Shown here piece by piece: positions 1-24,955 of a DNA stretch of 64,000 nt. Both the position numbers and the translations under genes were made by a program. Below the pieces are notes generated by a model that was not told the DNA's origin, did no database searches, and worked only from the letters and a program-made list of their open reading frames with translations. Each line of letters opens with the position of its first letter. Position 1 is the stretch's first letter. Source of the stretch: Agelas oroides. Lineage: Eukaryota > Porifera > Demospongiae > Agelasida > Agelasidae. The DNA lies in NCBI GenBank assembly GCA_949130485.1, contig OX422192.1:943218-1007217 (forward strand), in the 5' to 3' direction.

Positions 1-1069
1 TGCTAGGGACAAAGTGCTCCTCACAACAGAAGGACACACCCTCCTCCTACATGAACGTACATGATAAGTGTGCATCACAATATGTATAGCCCAATAACAT
101 GATAAAGTAAAATTGAACAGACAGATAAATAGATACAGACAATTTAGGTAGTATGTCCTACCCAAACATCTCTCACCCCCACACACCTCACCCCCTCCAC
201 TCCCCTCCCCCCCACCCCCATCCCCCACCCCCACACACCTCATCCCCTGCCACTCCCCTCTCCCCTCACACACCTCCTTGCAGTCGCTGCACATTCTGAA
301 TAAGGAACACGGTAAGCATTGAACCAAGGCAGAAACACGTCCTTGACGACATCCTTCACTCCCTTCTCCTTGAACCTTAGAGACTCTGCCCTCACCACGG
401 GCGAGTTGACCAGGTAGAGACGGAGGGCGTCGGCTCCATGTTTCTTGACAACCTCGACGGGGTCTGGGTAGTTCTTGAGACGTTGCTCATCTTTTGACCA
501 TCACTATGGTGATGGAGGAAGGTGGGAGAAGGGAGGAGAGGAGGGGAAAGGGAAAGGGTGGGGAGGGAGGGGAGGGGGGGAGAGAGGGAGAGAAGGGAGA
601 GAGGGAGAGAAGGGAGAGAGGGAGAGAGGGGAGAGAAGGGGGGAGAGGGAGAGAAGGGAGAGAGGGAGAGAAGGGAGAGGGGGAAAGGGAGAGAGAAGGG
701 CAAGAATAAAGGGAAGAGAGGAAAGTCAAGTGAAAGGTCATGTAATTATGTGTACGGAAGTGATGTCACTCACCTAGCCAGTACCAGGCCATTCACAATC
801 AGATTCTTGAATGGAGGTTTGTTGAACATTGCCGTGGAGACCACCAGCAGTGTGTAGAACCTGGGAGTGGAGAGGGGAGGGAAGAGAGAATGAGGAGGAT
901 GTAAAAGGGAGAAAAGGTAATGATGAAGAGAGTACATATAGTGAAAGTAACCTTGGGCCACTTACCATCCTCTTGTCTGGTCGATGCCCTCAGCAATGAA
1001 GTCAGCAGGAAGGTTGACTCAAACAACTTCTTGTTCTCAAAAGGATAGTGGCTTTGTGCATATGGCATG
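1..1069 (-). pseudogene. Broken partial duplicate of IARS1 exons 14-17
   Basis: This stretch matches 15003-16163 of the IARS1 gene on the same strand. The exon equivalents are 966-1069 (exon 14), 774-860 (exon 15), 274-503 (exon 16) and 1-47 (part of exon 17). Exon 15 keeps its length of 87 bases. The exon 14 copy lacks one base near 1004-1008 (104 instead of 105) and shifts frame. The exon 16 copy has several small indels; one, near 481-484, falls inside the codons for the KMSKR catalytic loop, so reading continues into a premature stop. The homology reaches the left edge of the window and ends at the assembly gap. It is therefore either a decayed tandem copy whose remainder lies to the left, or a low-quality misplaced haplotype contig. 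The sequence cannot separate these. A functional second synthetase is excluded for this stretch as written. Confidence 0.85.
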
Positions 1070-1091
1070 CTGGAGGAGGAGGAGGAGGAGG

Positions 1092-1291
1092 NNNNNNNNN
1101 NNNNNNNNNNNNNNNNNNNNNNNNNNNNNNNNNNNNNNNNNNNNNNNNNNNNNNNNNNNNNNNNNNNNNNNNNNNNNNNNNNNNNNNNNNNNNNNNNNNN
1201 NNNNNNNNNNNNNNNNNNNNNNNNNNNNNNNNNNNNNNNNNNNNNNNNNNNNNNNNNNNNNNNNNNNNNNNNNNNNNNNNNNNNNNNNNNN
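1092..1291. other. Assembly gap of exactly 200 N
   Basis: There are 200 consecutive N, a typical placeholder length for a scaffold join of unknown size. The IARS1-like copy stops on its left and unrelated sequence begins on its right, so linkage across this point is unproven. Confidence 0.99.
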
Positions 1292-3180
1292 GTCATGACA
1301 TCTTGTGCTGTCGAGAGCTAAACCAGATGTAGTATCTTTCCAGGACTAGATTAATGCTCTGAAACTATGACAACATGTGACCATTTCTCCCACCAGGTGA
1401 AACTGCATGGCAGTACATGTAGTTGGGTGAGCATAACAGAGAGTGGTCTGTTAGCTTCGTTCCCAGGCTCTCCAACTGTCCAGTTTTTGATCAGTTGCAG
1501 TCTGGATTTGTCCAAGCGGAGGCCCGCCTCCTTTTGCCAAGGTTTTGCCATGGTTTAGTGTTTACATCCCTTCATTGCAGCAAAACATGAAACAAGTTGC
1601 TAATGAAATTCATTTTGTATTGCATGTTTGTGTGCCAAAAAGTTGGTGGAGCTCTGGCTATGTTCATTACTACCTGATGAAGTCTCATGCACTATGAGTT
1701 AACCTCGGGCAGTATTCATCTATTTTTGCACAAGTATTGACACCTTATTGGAGGTTTGAGTACACACAAAGGTTGTAACCTTATACTGTGGTAAAAGTGG
1801 GAGGTGGTACGGGCCAAGGTCCTGCAACTGAGGTGACTCATCTTAGGCTAAATCAACCTCCAGTTTTTTCCAGAGTTGGGTTCTTGTGCTGTCATAATGG
1901 ACGAGCATAATAGGGAGTGGTCTGCATGGTAGCCTTGTTCCCAGGATCTCCAACTATCCAGTTTTGATAAGTGATAAGGGAAAAGGTTTAGGATACTTTA
2001 TCTCGTGAATGACGTAGACAGAGGGGGGGAAGAGGTCCCCAATGAAGAGAATGGAATTATTTTCCGTGCTCACTTTTTGTCCTGAACAGTAGTAAGTTTT
2101 CCCGCTTCATGAACAGTTGCAACTCCAGCACTACAAGAAGAGGCCTCAAGATCATTTGGGGACCCCTCCCCCCCTCTGTCTACCTCGGTAGACATTAACA
2201 TCGTTCATGTGAAAAATGTATATTGTAAACTGGATGGGGAGGGTCTGAGGATGAAGCTAGTGGTTTGAAGAATTGGGGATTAGCATAATTGAGAACTTTT
2301 AGAGTTTACAGTAGTCATGTAATAGTTATACCCCTCCCTGTTGTTGGTTGTTTTACACATCTGTTCCCCACACCACTGTCCCCTATGTGGGAAGTGATAT
2401 AACTTGTTACCTGGGCAACACCACTGTAGAAGAGCAACATTTTAGTTCAACACCCCCCCCCCCCCCCCCCCCTCTCTTGAAAGTCTCATCACTACAAGTT
2501 ATTGGTCACTGTCCAAATTTCAATAAGGTAGTAAATCCACAATTATTCCTCCAGTCAATTTTAAGTGATGGTTCTTATACATACAGTAACAATGTCCTCA
2601 AGTTAGACAATTGTCAGGTCATTCTATCGTGATTTATCTAAAGGGGCCCTCAGATGCCACCTTATGGTTGCATAAATGATGCATAAAATTGTTTGTCTGG
2701 GGAAATATGCCCCCAGACCCCCTAGATATCCTCCTACAAAGCACCATCTCACTTCCTTCCCCCCCCCCCCCCCCCCCCCCCTTCAGTATACGCTGCTTAG
2801 GCCCCTTGAAATACTTTCAAAATGAAATATAGCCAGTTATGGTTTGCTGTGGTCTTTGAGAGTAGAGGTTTTTTTCCTACGGCTCCTCACAATTGTTGTG
2901 ATTAGAATATGAGCAGGTGGAGGAACCACAGTGGAAGTATCGAGGCCATGTTGTGCCACACAAGCATAGGAAACAATATATTCCTCTGCTAGTTAGCATG
3001 GTAGTGAAATTTGTTCAAAGTGCACACCCGAGGAGACTGCTCAATTTTAACAATTGCTGTGAATTGGGTATTAATTTACAGGTGGCCAATGCCTGCTACA
3101 GTTCATAAACCACTGATATGACATCAGTATGTAAACTGAATGCAACCCCAAGGTCTTATGAAATGTATTTGGGACAAGAT
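1292..3180. other. Gene-poor stretch with dispersed repeats
   Basis: No exon with convincing homology was seen. About 60 bases near 1421-1500 recur near 1900-1965: both read gagcataa, then gtggtctg, then a ttcccagg hairpin-arm motif. Runs of C occur at 2452-2473 and 2759-2782. The short open frames here are low in complexity and unsupported. Confidence 0.5.
2005..2216. repeat. Small inverted-repeat (foldback) element
   Basis: The left arm, with gtagacagagggggg followed by ggtcccc (about 2010-2040), is complementary to the right arm, with ggggacccctccccccctctgtctac (about 2158-2186). The outer flanks gtgaatga and tcgttcat also pair. This looks like a MITE of about 0.2 kb without coding capacity. 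The exact ends are uncertain. Confidence 0.6.
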
Positions 3181-3190
3181 GTACCATCAG

Positions 3191-3191
<1 letters not shown>

Positions 3192-3280
<89 letters not shown>
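3192..3280. repeat. Compound (TC)n(AC)n microsatellite
   Basis: An uninterrupted TC run switches to an AC run at about 3256. The open frames crossing it are simple-repeat translations and are not annotated. Confidence 0.95.
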
Positions 3281-3720
3281 CTAGGAGATCATTTCAAGGT
3301 GTGGAAGGTGTGTATGTTGCAGGTCCTGAAGGAGAATGTATGGACAGTGTCTCCAAACAAACACAACTCAATGTTTCAACTAACGCTCCTCAACTAACTT
3401 CTTCACCAAAGAATGGCAGGAAATAGTTCGTACTTTGTATACATTATTCAATTGCAAGTTGAAATTTCAAATGTCCTACAGATTCTCTGATTGCACGGAA
3501 TCATGAAACCGAAAGTAACAGCAATGGGTACACACAGATTACATGGCCAACAAACATTCCCAGAGGGGGACGATGGTTGTCTGGACATAGATTATGGTCT
3601 GGAGGACACTGCTTATGCGCATGCGCACTTTGTACTAAAGCTAATTGCTTTCTGGCATGAGTGGGAGGGGCTGAAGTATTTTGCGATCGGTCACTTATCG
3701 TCCCTTTGTCGACTATCGCA

Positions 3721-6700
3721 ATGCAGCGTGTAGTACACGAAATAGATCCAGAGTTTAATATCCGCACCAGCTACCACAACGACTTCTTCCTGTTGAGAAC
3801 GAGGGTGCTGGTGAACGGAGAGAATGCGACGATCAGGTCCAAGGAAGGCAGCTATGAGGACCCCGTCATGAGCTTCTGCCATGGTGGTGGCACCATCAGC
3901 ACCAAACTTTGGTCGATTGGAAACACCATTTCACCTATTTTGCACAAGTGTGGGATCTACCATGTTGACATGTTCTATTACGAGCAGTCCCCACTTTTTC
4001 ATGTCGTCTTTTCCTCTGAATCGTGTGTGATGAAATTTCTCTCGGAGAGTCAGACAGTGAAAAACGCCATGCAGGTGGAACTGCAGTCGGTGTTTTTTCG
4101 TTCTGTGAAGGCCAGTCGTGTCCACCAAGCCGCATCCCAGTCCTTCACTGTCAAAGTCCAACCAGAACTATTTCTGGTTTCTCCCAATCGACAAGAGAGA
4201 AAGGGAGCAGAACTCCACCTGGTAACCACAGAGAATTGCTCCCTCTTTGTGAGCCGCTGGAAGAACAGCAAACTGTTTGACTTCGGATCACTGTACCAGG
4301 TGGAAGGTACGTATGTGCATCTTACTAGTGTCAACAGATACTATAAATTTATATTTAAAAAATTCTTCTTTTAGCAAGAATTTTGATTAAAATTTAATGT
4401 TGATTACTACAGTTGAGTAGCTATTCCCATGCTAGTTCAAAGAATCCACTACTGGAAAGGAATTTAGTGGGAGTTGATAGAGTGTAAATTCATTAGCTGC
4501 CCCAGTGCATGAATCACATTGAGTCATACCACTGTAGTAATCAAATAAATTGCTAAAAGTTAATAATGCTTATGGGTCAGAAATAATCTGCTACACACTA
4601 CAATGGTGTACACACATACATACATGAACACAGGTTTTTCCAGCTCCACCAGTGTCGCCACCAGCACCTCCACTCCTACAAAACAGACCTCCGTTTCAAT
4701 CACACAATCTCCCCTCCCTGGCTTCAAGAAACTTACCCCTGGTGAGGAGTGAAAGAAGGGAGAGAAAGGGAGGGCTAGGCCACTCCTACATCTTAGAGTT
4801 ATGTAGTACATATGTATACTCATCGTGAAAATTCTCAGGTGATTGCCTATTTCCTTGTTAACTGTAACCTTCATTGATCCCTGCAGCCACACCTCCACAA
4901 ATTACCTCCCAACCAACAAGCCTGGTGAAAATTACAAAAGGGAAGCCTGTTACCTTCTTAGTCCAAGCCACTGGAACAAAACCTCTGAATTACCAGTGGC
5001 AGTGTTGGAAGCCGGAAGGAGAAGAGGATGAGAGCGAGACCTGGCAGGACCTCACCTGTGATGGTGTCAAGTTTCAAGAGGTGCAGGCTGGACTGAAACT
5101 GACTGCAGTCCAGGCATGTGATGCAGGCTACTATCGGTGTGTGGTCTCCAACTCTGCTGGAAGTGAAACTTCACAGTGTACAAACCTCGTCATTGGTAAG
5201 GATAATCACAGTAGTTAAATAATGTTGTGAGTACAAGCAGCAAACTAATGTATTCTATGCAGTTGCTGAGCTAGCTGACCTTGTGAATGAATTGAAGGGA
5301 GTGATCTACTGGATACCACTGGGTCTCAACCTGGGACTTGAAATATCAACATTGCTGGCCATTGAGAGGGAGCGTATTACCATTGAGGAACGCCGCACCC
5401 ACATGCTTATTGCTTGGCAGAAGCAAGCAATCCCCACATGGTCTGCTGTAGTCCAGGCATTGGTTAAGATGGGGATGAGACCTCTGGCTTCTCAACTAGC
5501 ACAGAATCATGGTTAGCTTCATGCTGATGCTAGTCGACTCTGCATGCTGCTGCTTATCATACACATTTTACATCCTTTCGCCCTGCAGGAATCCCTGTGC
5601 CCAAGTCATCCAAGGATGAGGTTGTGGAACAATTGCAGAACCTTCCCCAACAAGAAGAGGTAAGACAGTATTGCAGAATGATGTTGACATGAGTTGACCG
5701 TTGCATGGACTTTAATCCAAAGCCTACCAGATCCAAGCTGCTTGCTGAAGTTCGAAACCTCATAGATGACATAAACAAAATGGATGACCAATTAAAGGAT
5801 GCCAACAAGCGACTATCCGATACCAAAAAATCTAAACAAAGTGTTGATGACAGCATAAACCAGCTTCTCAATGGCTTTACTGAAGTTCGTAACAGGATCC
5901 AGAGTATTGCTGATCAGAGAAACAGCATCAGAAAGGAGCTTGAATTCAAGCAACGTGAGTGTCAGTGGTTGACTGAAGTGCGTGACATGAGTAAAGAAAA
6001 AGACAAGTTGCTAGAAGAGAAGATCAGCAAGAAACAAAAGAAGATTAGGAAATTGAAAGAAGAGCTACAGAAAAAGGAGTCTGAGCTCCAGGCTGCTCAG
6101 CAAGAAGCCAGAACACAACAAGTAGAGCTGTCCCAACTTCGAGCACAACTGAAGAAGAAACACCATGACATGAAAGACTTGCAGAGTGAGAATGAAAAGC
6201 TGGCCAGTTCCTGCAACTCTGCAAGGGAGCAAGTCAGTGAACTTGTCCAGCTCACAGTTACTCTTTCCTCTGACAAAAGAAAAATGGAGGTAAAATGTAA
6301 TTGATTTTATATGTTGGCTTTTACGCACTACTCACACACACTTCTCCTTATCCCTATAGCAACAACTGTCTGATAAAAAAGAGGAATCAGAGCTCAAATC
6401 ACAACGAATTGAGGCCTGCAATGCAAGCATTGGTCGTCTCACTAAAGAGGTTGAAGCTCTATCAGATTCTCTCAAGAAGAAGGAAGCTGCAGTAGCTCAG
6501 CTTGAAAGAAAACTCCAGTCACACCAGCAGGAAGCCCATGATCCAAAAGGGCTATTGGAGATACTCAACCTGGCGCCACAAATTGTTGCACGAGAGCGCA
6601 GGCTAAAGGAGGCTGAGTACCAGAAGCAGCAAGCAGAATTGGAGAGGGAGATGGCTATTAAAGAGATGGAGGCCCAGAAGAAATTTCAAATGCAACTTCA

Positions 6701-9024
6701 TTCACAACTTGGAACATGTAAGTTGCAAATAAAAATTGTTTGAACAGGTGTGCTTAACTACATTGAGCATAATGACTACCTGTGTTGTGTCACATCTGTC
6801 TCTGCTTCTGTTGCTCTCCACCTAGGGTTGAAAGGTTCCATTCCAGAGGCACCGGCAGCTCCAAACAATGAAGCAACCAGGAGTGGCAGTAACAGGCCTA
6901 AGGTAAGTTTGTGTATGGGAGGAATAAATTCACTGGGACCAGAATGCTAGGTATAGCTTTCCAATTGTAGCAGCTGTTGGGATTTGTAGCTAAATTTGCA
7001 ACAAATTGCCAAGGAAAATTGCCAGGAGACTGTATATGTCAGCGGGGATAGGTGCTGGCAATAAAACATCAACTCTTATTTTACCACCAAAGGTACAGAG
7101 TGGTTACATACTAGTGGTGTTCTAGTTTTTGATGCTATACAGATCTAGGTATTATTTTATCTTAAATAAGGTGCTACAGCTTTATTTATTGTGCTCAAAA
7201 AGTGTTCTGAAGAGTGCAGTAGTGATCTTGTAGTGCACAACATTCTGTACACTATGATTGTTTACAGTAAATACAGTGAAGTTGTAATTAGTTTGGCTCC
7301 ACAAAGTCTGAGTCTCAGACATGTAAGGCGCAATTTTTGGCAGCTGCTCACTGTGTGAAAAGTTTTGTGCTTGCTGAATAGCTAGCTAGTAGTTTGTGTT
7401 TACCTAGAGCTCTCACTGCAGCTCTTACTCTTTAGACTTGTGTAGTTAGTTATAGTCACTGCTAGAGAATTGTCTGAAGGCTAGTTGCTAGCCTAAAACA
7501 AGGTGAGACAAATTTTGTCAGTATGCAACCCTAGCTAGTTGGATAGCTCCATGTACAGCTGCCAAAAATTTTGCATGGTTTTGAAGAAAATTTGCTAGCA
7601 GTCATACAGCCAGTTGAATAGCTGCTCTAGGAAATTGAAAATGGAGCTTACAAAAGTTATATGGAGCTATCAACTATGGGAAGCCATACTGTCATTTTAG
7701 TATGGTGTCACAGAAATGGTGGGCACTCCAGGACATTTGCCTCTTTCAGTTGCTGCAATTCTGCCTCTTCTAGCACAAACAAGTACTAGTAGCAGCTGTT
7801 ACTGGTGAAAAATATGTGTACACAGCTGTTTATAGTGCTAATACTCTTTGCCCACTAATTTCTATGATGTCATACTATTGCAGTGGCTACTGCCGAGGGT
7901 GTATCAGGCTGTCGGAGGTGGTGAGAGGACATGCACAATTAAATACAGCTGTGAAAGAAAGCAGAATGCTAAAAATAGTGTGAAAAAATTATAATTATAT
8001 GCCCTCTCTCTGCTATGGCTGATACACTCTTGTTATTACATAATACATGTAACAGAAAATGGTGTGCCGAAGCTCTGGGCATGTGCTGGTGGTTAATTTT
8101 TAATTAGCGTCCACTTTAGGACACGCTATGAAGTAATAAACTTGTTTTATATTTCAGACGCACCCCCTCAGTGAGCTAACATGGAGAAGGCTGCCTGACA
8201 TGCCAAGAGCAATGGTGTTACCACAGTCAGTAACAGTGGATACAGTTGTGTACATTGCACGCGGAGGCAGTGGTGTCATACTCAGATATGACCCACACAA
8301 CAACCAGTGGACTGAACTACCAGAATATCAATACTGGAACTTTACCATCACAGAACTGACCCACCAACTGGTGGTGGTTGGTGGTCATGATGTGTCCACT
8401 AACAAGCTGATCAAGACTGTATCTGTCTACTGTCCATCAGAGAGGAGCTGGAAACATCCCTACCCTCCAATGAACACACCTCGTTGGTTACCAGCTGTAT
8501 CCACTTACCACCAACGTCTGGTGGTGGCAGGTGGGCGTGATGATAGTGGGACTGACATAGCTACAGTTGAAACCCTCGACACCTCTGTCAGCCATTGTCA
8601 GTGGCTCTCTGCCGTACCACTCCCCGTGAGCTGCCGTCTAATGTCAGCCGCCATTACACACGGTACGTTGTACCTACTAGGAGGTACGCTGGGCAAGAAA
8701 GTACTCAGCGTGTCTCTCTCAGCCCTTACACAAACTGACAAGCCACCCGCACAGTGGCGCACACTCTCCGACGCCCCGCTGGAGTGCTCTGCCGCCATTG
8801 CTGTCCGTGGATCTCTGTTGGCAGTGGGAGGAAGCCATGGCCGACAAAGAAGCTCAGCTATCCACGTCTACGACCAGGAGAAGAACGCGTGGAACAAGGT
8901 GGGCGACTTACCTACTGAAAGAGAAGATTGTGCGTGCTGTCTGTTACCGAGCGGAGAGATCCTTGTTGCTGGAGGAGCAGATCGCAATGTCAACTGGACT
9001 AGCCGAATGGACGTGGCAGCATAG
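3721..9024 (+). CDS. IgDK-1: Ig-Death-coiled-coil-Kelch protein
   Basis: I assemble nine exons: 3721-4306, 4634-4741, 4887-5195, 5263-5511, 5589-5659, 5723-6289, 6360-6717, 6826-6902 and 8158-9024. All splice sites are GT-AG and phases agree (1063 aa). Residues 1-195 are an unrecognised domain with no signal peptide. Residues 196-231 are a Ser/Thr-rich linker. An I-set Ig domain (about 232-334) keeps the core Trp (YQWQCW) and the F-strand DAGYYRC, but has Val where the B-strand Cys should be. A Death domain (about 335-417) shows IPLGLNLGLE and PTWSAVVQALVKMG. A heptad-rich coiled coil follows (about 442-749), then a Kelch propeller (776-1063) with repeated GG and W motifs. With no transmembrane segment it is probably cytosolic. 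The Death domain suggests an adaptor or sensor in apoptosis or innate-immune signalling; that role is an inference. The start is the ATG conserved in IgDK-2. The stop lies in an inserted element. The 63-base intron 5 is the least certain junction. Confidence 0.85.
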
Positions 9025-9863
9025 ATAATAGAAGCATAGTAGGGATTGGAAACACGTATGCGCAATGTATTGCGTGACGTCATTTCCCCTTACAATCCGA
9101 GTTGCGCCCGTTGCGCTTCATTGCTCGGTGGAAGGTGTTCTTGATAGCAGTACAGTTTCGATGTAATACACCGCATATGGATTTCATTGCACTAATAATA
9201 ACAAAAATACTCCGACGCATGAAGCGAAGTCCTTCACAAGTTCAAGGACTACTTTGCTTCTTGATAGTGCTGATGAAGTATGAAAATAAACCTTTGTGTA
9301 ATTTTCTAGCGGACTGTGGAGTTAGTATTGACATAATGCGGACAACAGATAATTGGCTGGGTAATAAAGAACTGTTTGGCATGCACAAATGAACACAAAA
9401 ACAAGTTGTAGTTCTTCGGCACGTGAAATTATGCGTAAAAGTAGGTATGTTTTGTGTAATTTTAGTAGGAAAATAATCCAACTTGAAACTTTTTGCCTGA
9501 CATAAACTTGTTACGATGTCCATGAGTTGTTGTTTAAGGGCAAAGATGAAGGCCTACCACAGATGGACTGCGGAGTGAACTCCTCCAGGATGTACCGTGC
9601 AAGTCCCATTAGGGGTGTGGTTTTCGATCGAATGCCGACTGCTAGCAAACTGAGGCTAAACATATAAACTGACAAGATGCGTGGCAGTAGAAAGTAGGAG
9701 ATTTCCAACAATCTCTGCGCTTTTAATACTGGTGTGCTCATGAACCAAAACTTGTTCGCTCGGACTACCCACGCTAAATTACACGGAAGTATACGGACTT
9801 ACAGCAACGCGGATGAAACCCGTAAAACATTACGTTTCCAATCCCTATGCTCTATTATCTATG
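9020..9863. mobile_element. 844-bp TIR element inserted in the end of the Kelch exon
   Basis: The element starts CATAGATAATAG and ends with its exact complement CTATTATCTATG; the imperfect inverted repeats run about 30 bases. It is flanked by the direct repeat gtggcag (9013-9019 and 9864-9870), a 7-bp target duplication. The ancestral exon end survives downstream (gtggcagctg...) and in the related Kelch exon at 62409-62427. The TAG in the left end terminates IgDK-1. No transposase was recognised, so it is non-autonomous; the duplication length would fit hAT-like or P-like families. Confidence 0.85.
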
Positions 9864-9870
9864 GTGGCAG

Positions 9871-10784
9871 CTGAAAAAGACTAACCGTTGTATTGTAATC
9901 TCGTTCCCAGGCTACCTTAGCTGGTCTGGGAACGAGGCATTTTCTGATCTTCATTTTTGTACTCTGACCTTGATTTTTTTTGCACTCTGATCTTTGTCAT
10001 TTTCTCATGCGTGCGCTGTTCAGCGGTCGAAGCGGATCTTCATGTAGACCTGTGACAGTGAACTAATACCTGCATGCTGCTGACTCCCAGGAAACTATCA
10101 GCTATGAAGCAGAAGGCGGCATAGTTTAGTGTTTGCATAGTCTCGCAAGCCGAACTTCCGCAAATCGATCCAGCAGCATGGGGTAAGCATGCATCACAAA
10201 ATACCTTGGTACCGGGGACGTTTCATTGTCCTCACTCCTTCATAACTCAGTTTCCCGCTACAGGATAGTTGTTTTGGAGGAAGGTGCATGTGTATAATGG
10301 GAATGCTGGCATGAATACTAGCAACTTGTTTTTGGTCTCTCGCAAAGCCAAACCTGAGATAACTGCATACGCTATCAGAGGGGCAATTTGCATGAATTGT
10401 TGGTCCAAGCTGAAAATAATTTGGGCATTTTTACCTTACCCCTGGGAACGAGGCTATATACCCCAGAGACACAATCATATTAATCCCACCCCTCCCCAGA
10501 TGTAATAATTTGACTACAACCCTCTTAGACATAATTGTTTATCCACAGGGGGGTTTGCCTATTGCTCAATTTGTGTACTCCATGTTGCTGTGACTTTCGT
10601 GATCAATCTGAAGGCAGACAACATGCCAGTGAGGGTCGGGCTAGAGGTGGAGCTACATTATCAGCGAGGGTCGGGCTAGAGGTGGAGCTATATTACCAGT
10701 GAGGGTCGGGCTAGATGTGGAGGCAAGGCACCTCAATCTATTTTGACATGTACAGAAAATTAAAATAAGAACTGCAGTAACTGT
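9871..10784. other. Intergenic region with a foldback and a three-unit tandem repeat
   Basis: The original 3' flank of the Kelch exon resumes here and matches 62428-62470. It contains a cgttcccaggc hairpin (about 9902-9943). At 10628-10722 a unit of about 40 bp (gagggtcgggctagaggtgg) is repeated three times. No coding exon was seen. The 3' UTR of IARS1 must lie at the right end. Confidence 0.6.
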
Positions 10785-24547
<13,763 letters not shown>

Positions 24548-24955
24548 CCTGAGACCAGATCTAGGTAGATAAATCGTAAAATGTGCATTCAGTTTCAGTA
24601 CGTCATACAGGACTTGAGAGTTATAAAGAGGGAGCAAATGGGCATACAAGTAAATGGACTGTACACGACTTAGCCAGATGCACACATACAAACAGTCAAA
24701 GATCTCAGCTAAAACACACACACAGCTGCTTACAGTGAAATTCAAGTTCTCTTACAGCTCAGATCAGCCTGTCATCAAACACTTTTCGTTGCAGGCACCA
24801 CCACGTGTATGACCATATACGTTAGTTCACGGTATTGTGTGGAATAGTGGTTATGACGTCATAGATTTTCCATAAGGGAAAATCCCTAGGGACAAAGGTG
24901 TTGTTGACCCACGTGTCAACATTTTCCAGCAGCCTGCTGAAAAAGGATTCGAACC
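24548..24955. promoter_or_regulatory. Shared IARS1/ASZ1 promoter interval
   Basis: The two start codons are about 408 bases apart on opposite strands, so both promoters (and any untranslated first exons) must fit here. A perfect CRE palindrome TGACGTCA lies at 24854-24861, followed by a short hairpin gattttcc...ggaaaatc. No TATA box is evident at a sensible distance. A shared bidirectional promoter is inferred from spacing. Confidence 0.65.

Noticed and set aside
392-857. Several overlapping Arg/Glu/Gly-rich and Ser/Pro/Leu-rich frames
   Set aside because: They are translations of a polypurine tract with no codon bias or homology, in the intron of the IARS1 fragment.
4560-4898. 112-codon minus-strand ORF in IgDK-1 intron
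   Set aside because: Overlaps IgDK-1 exon 2 antisense and has no homology.
9102-9392. 96-codon ORF inside the element at 9020-9863
   Set aside because: No transposase motif, short, and not supported by homology; treated as non-coding element interior.
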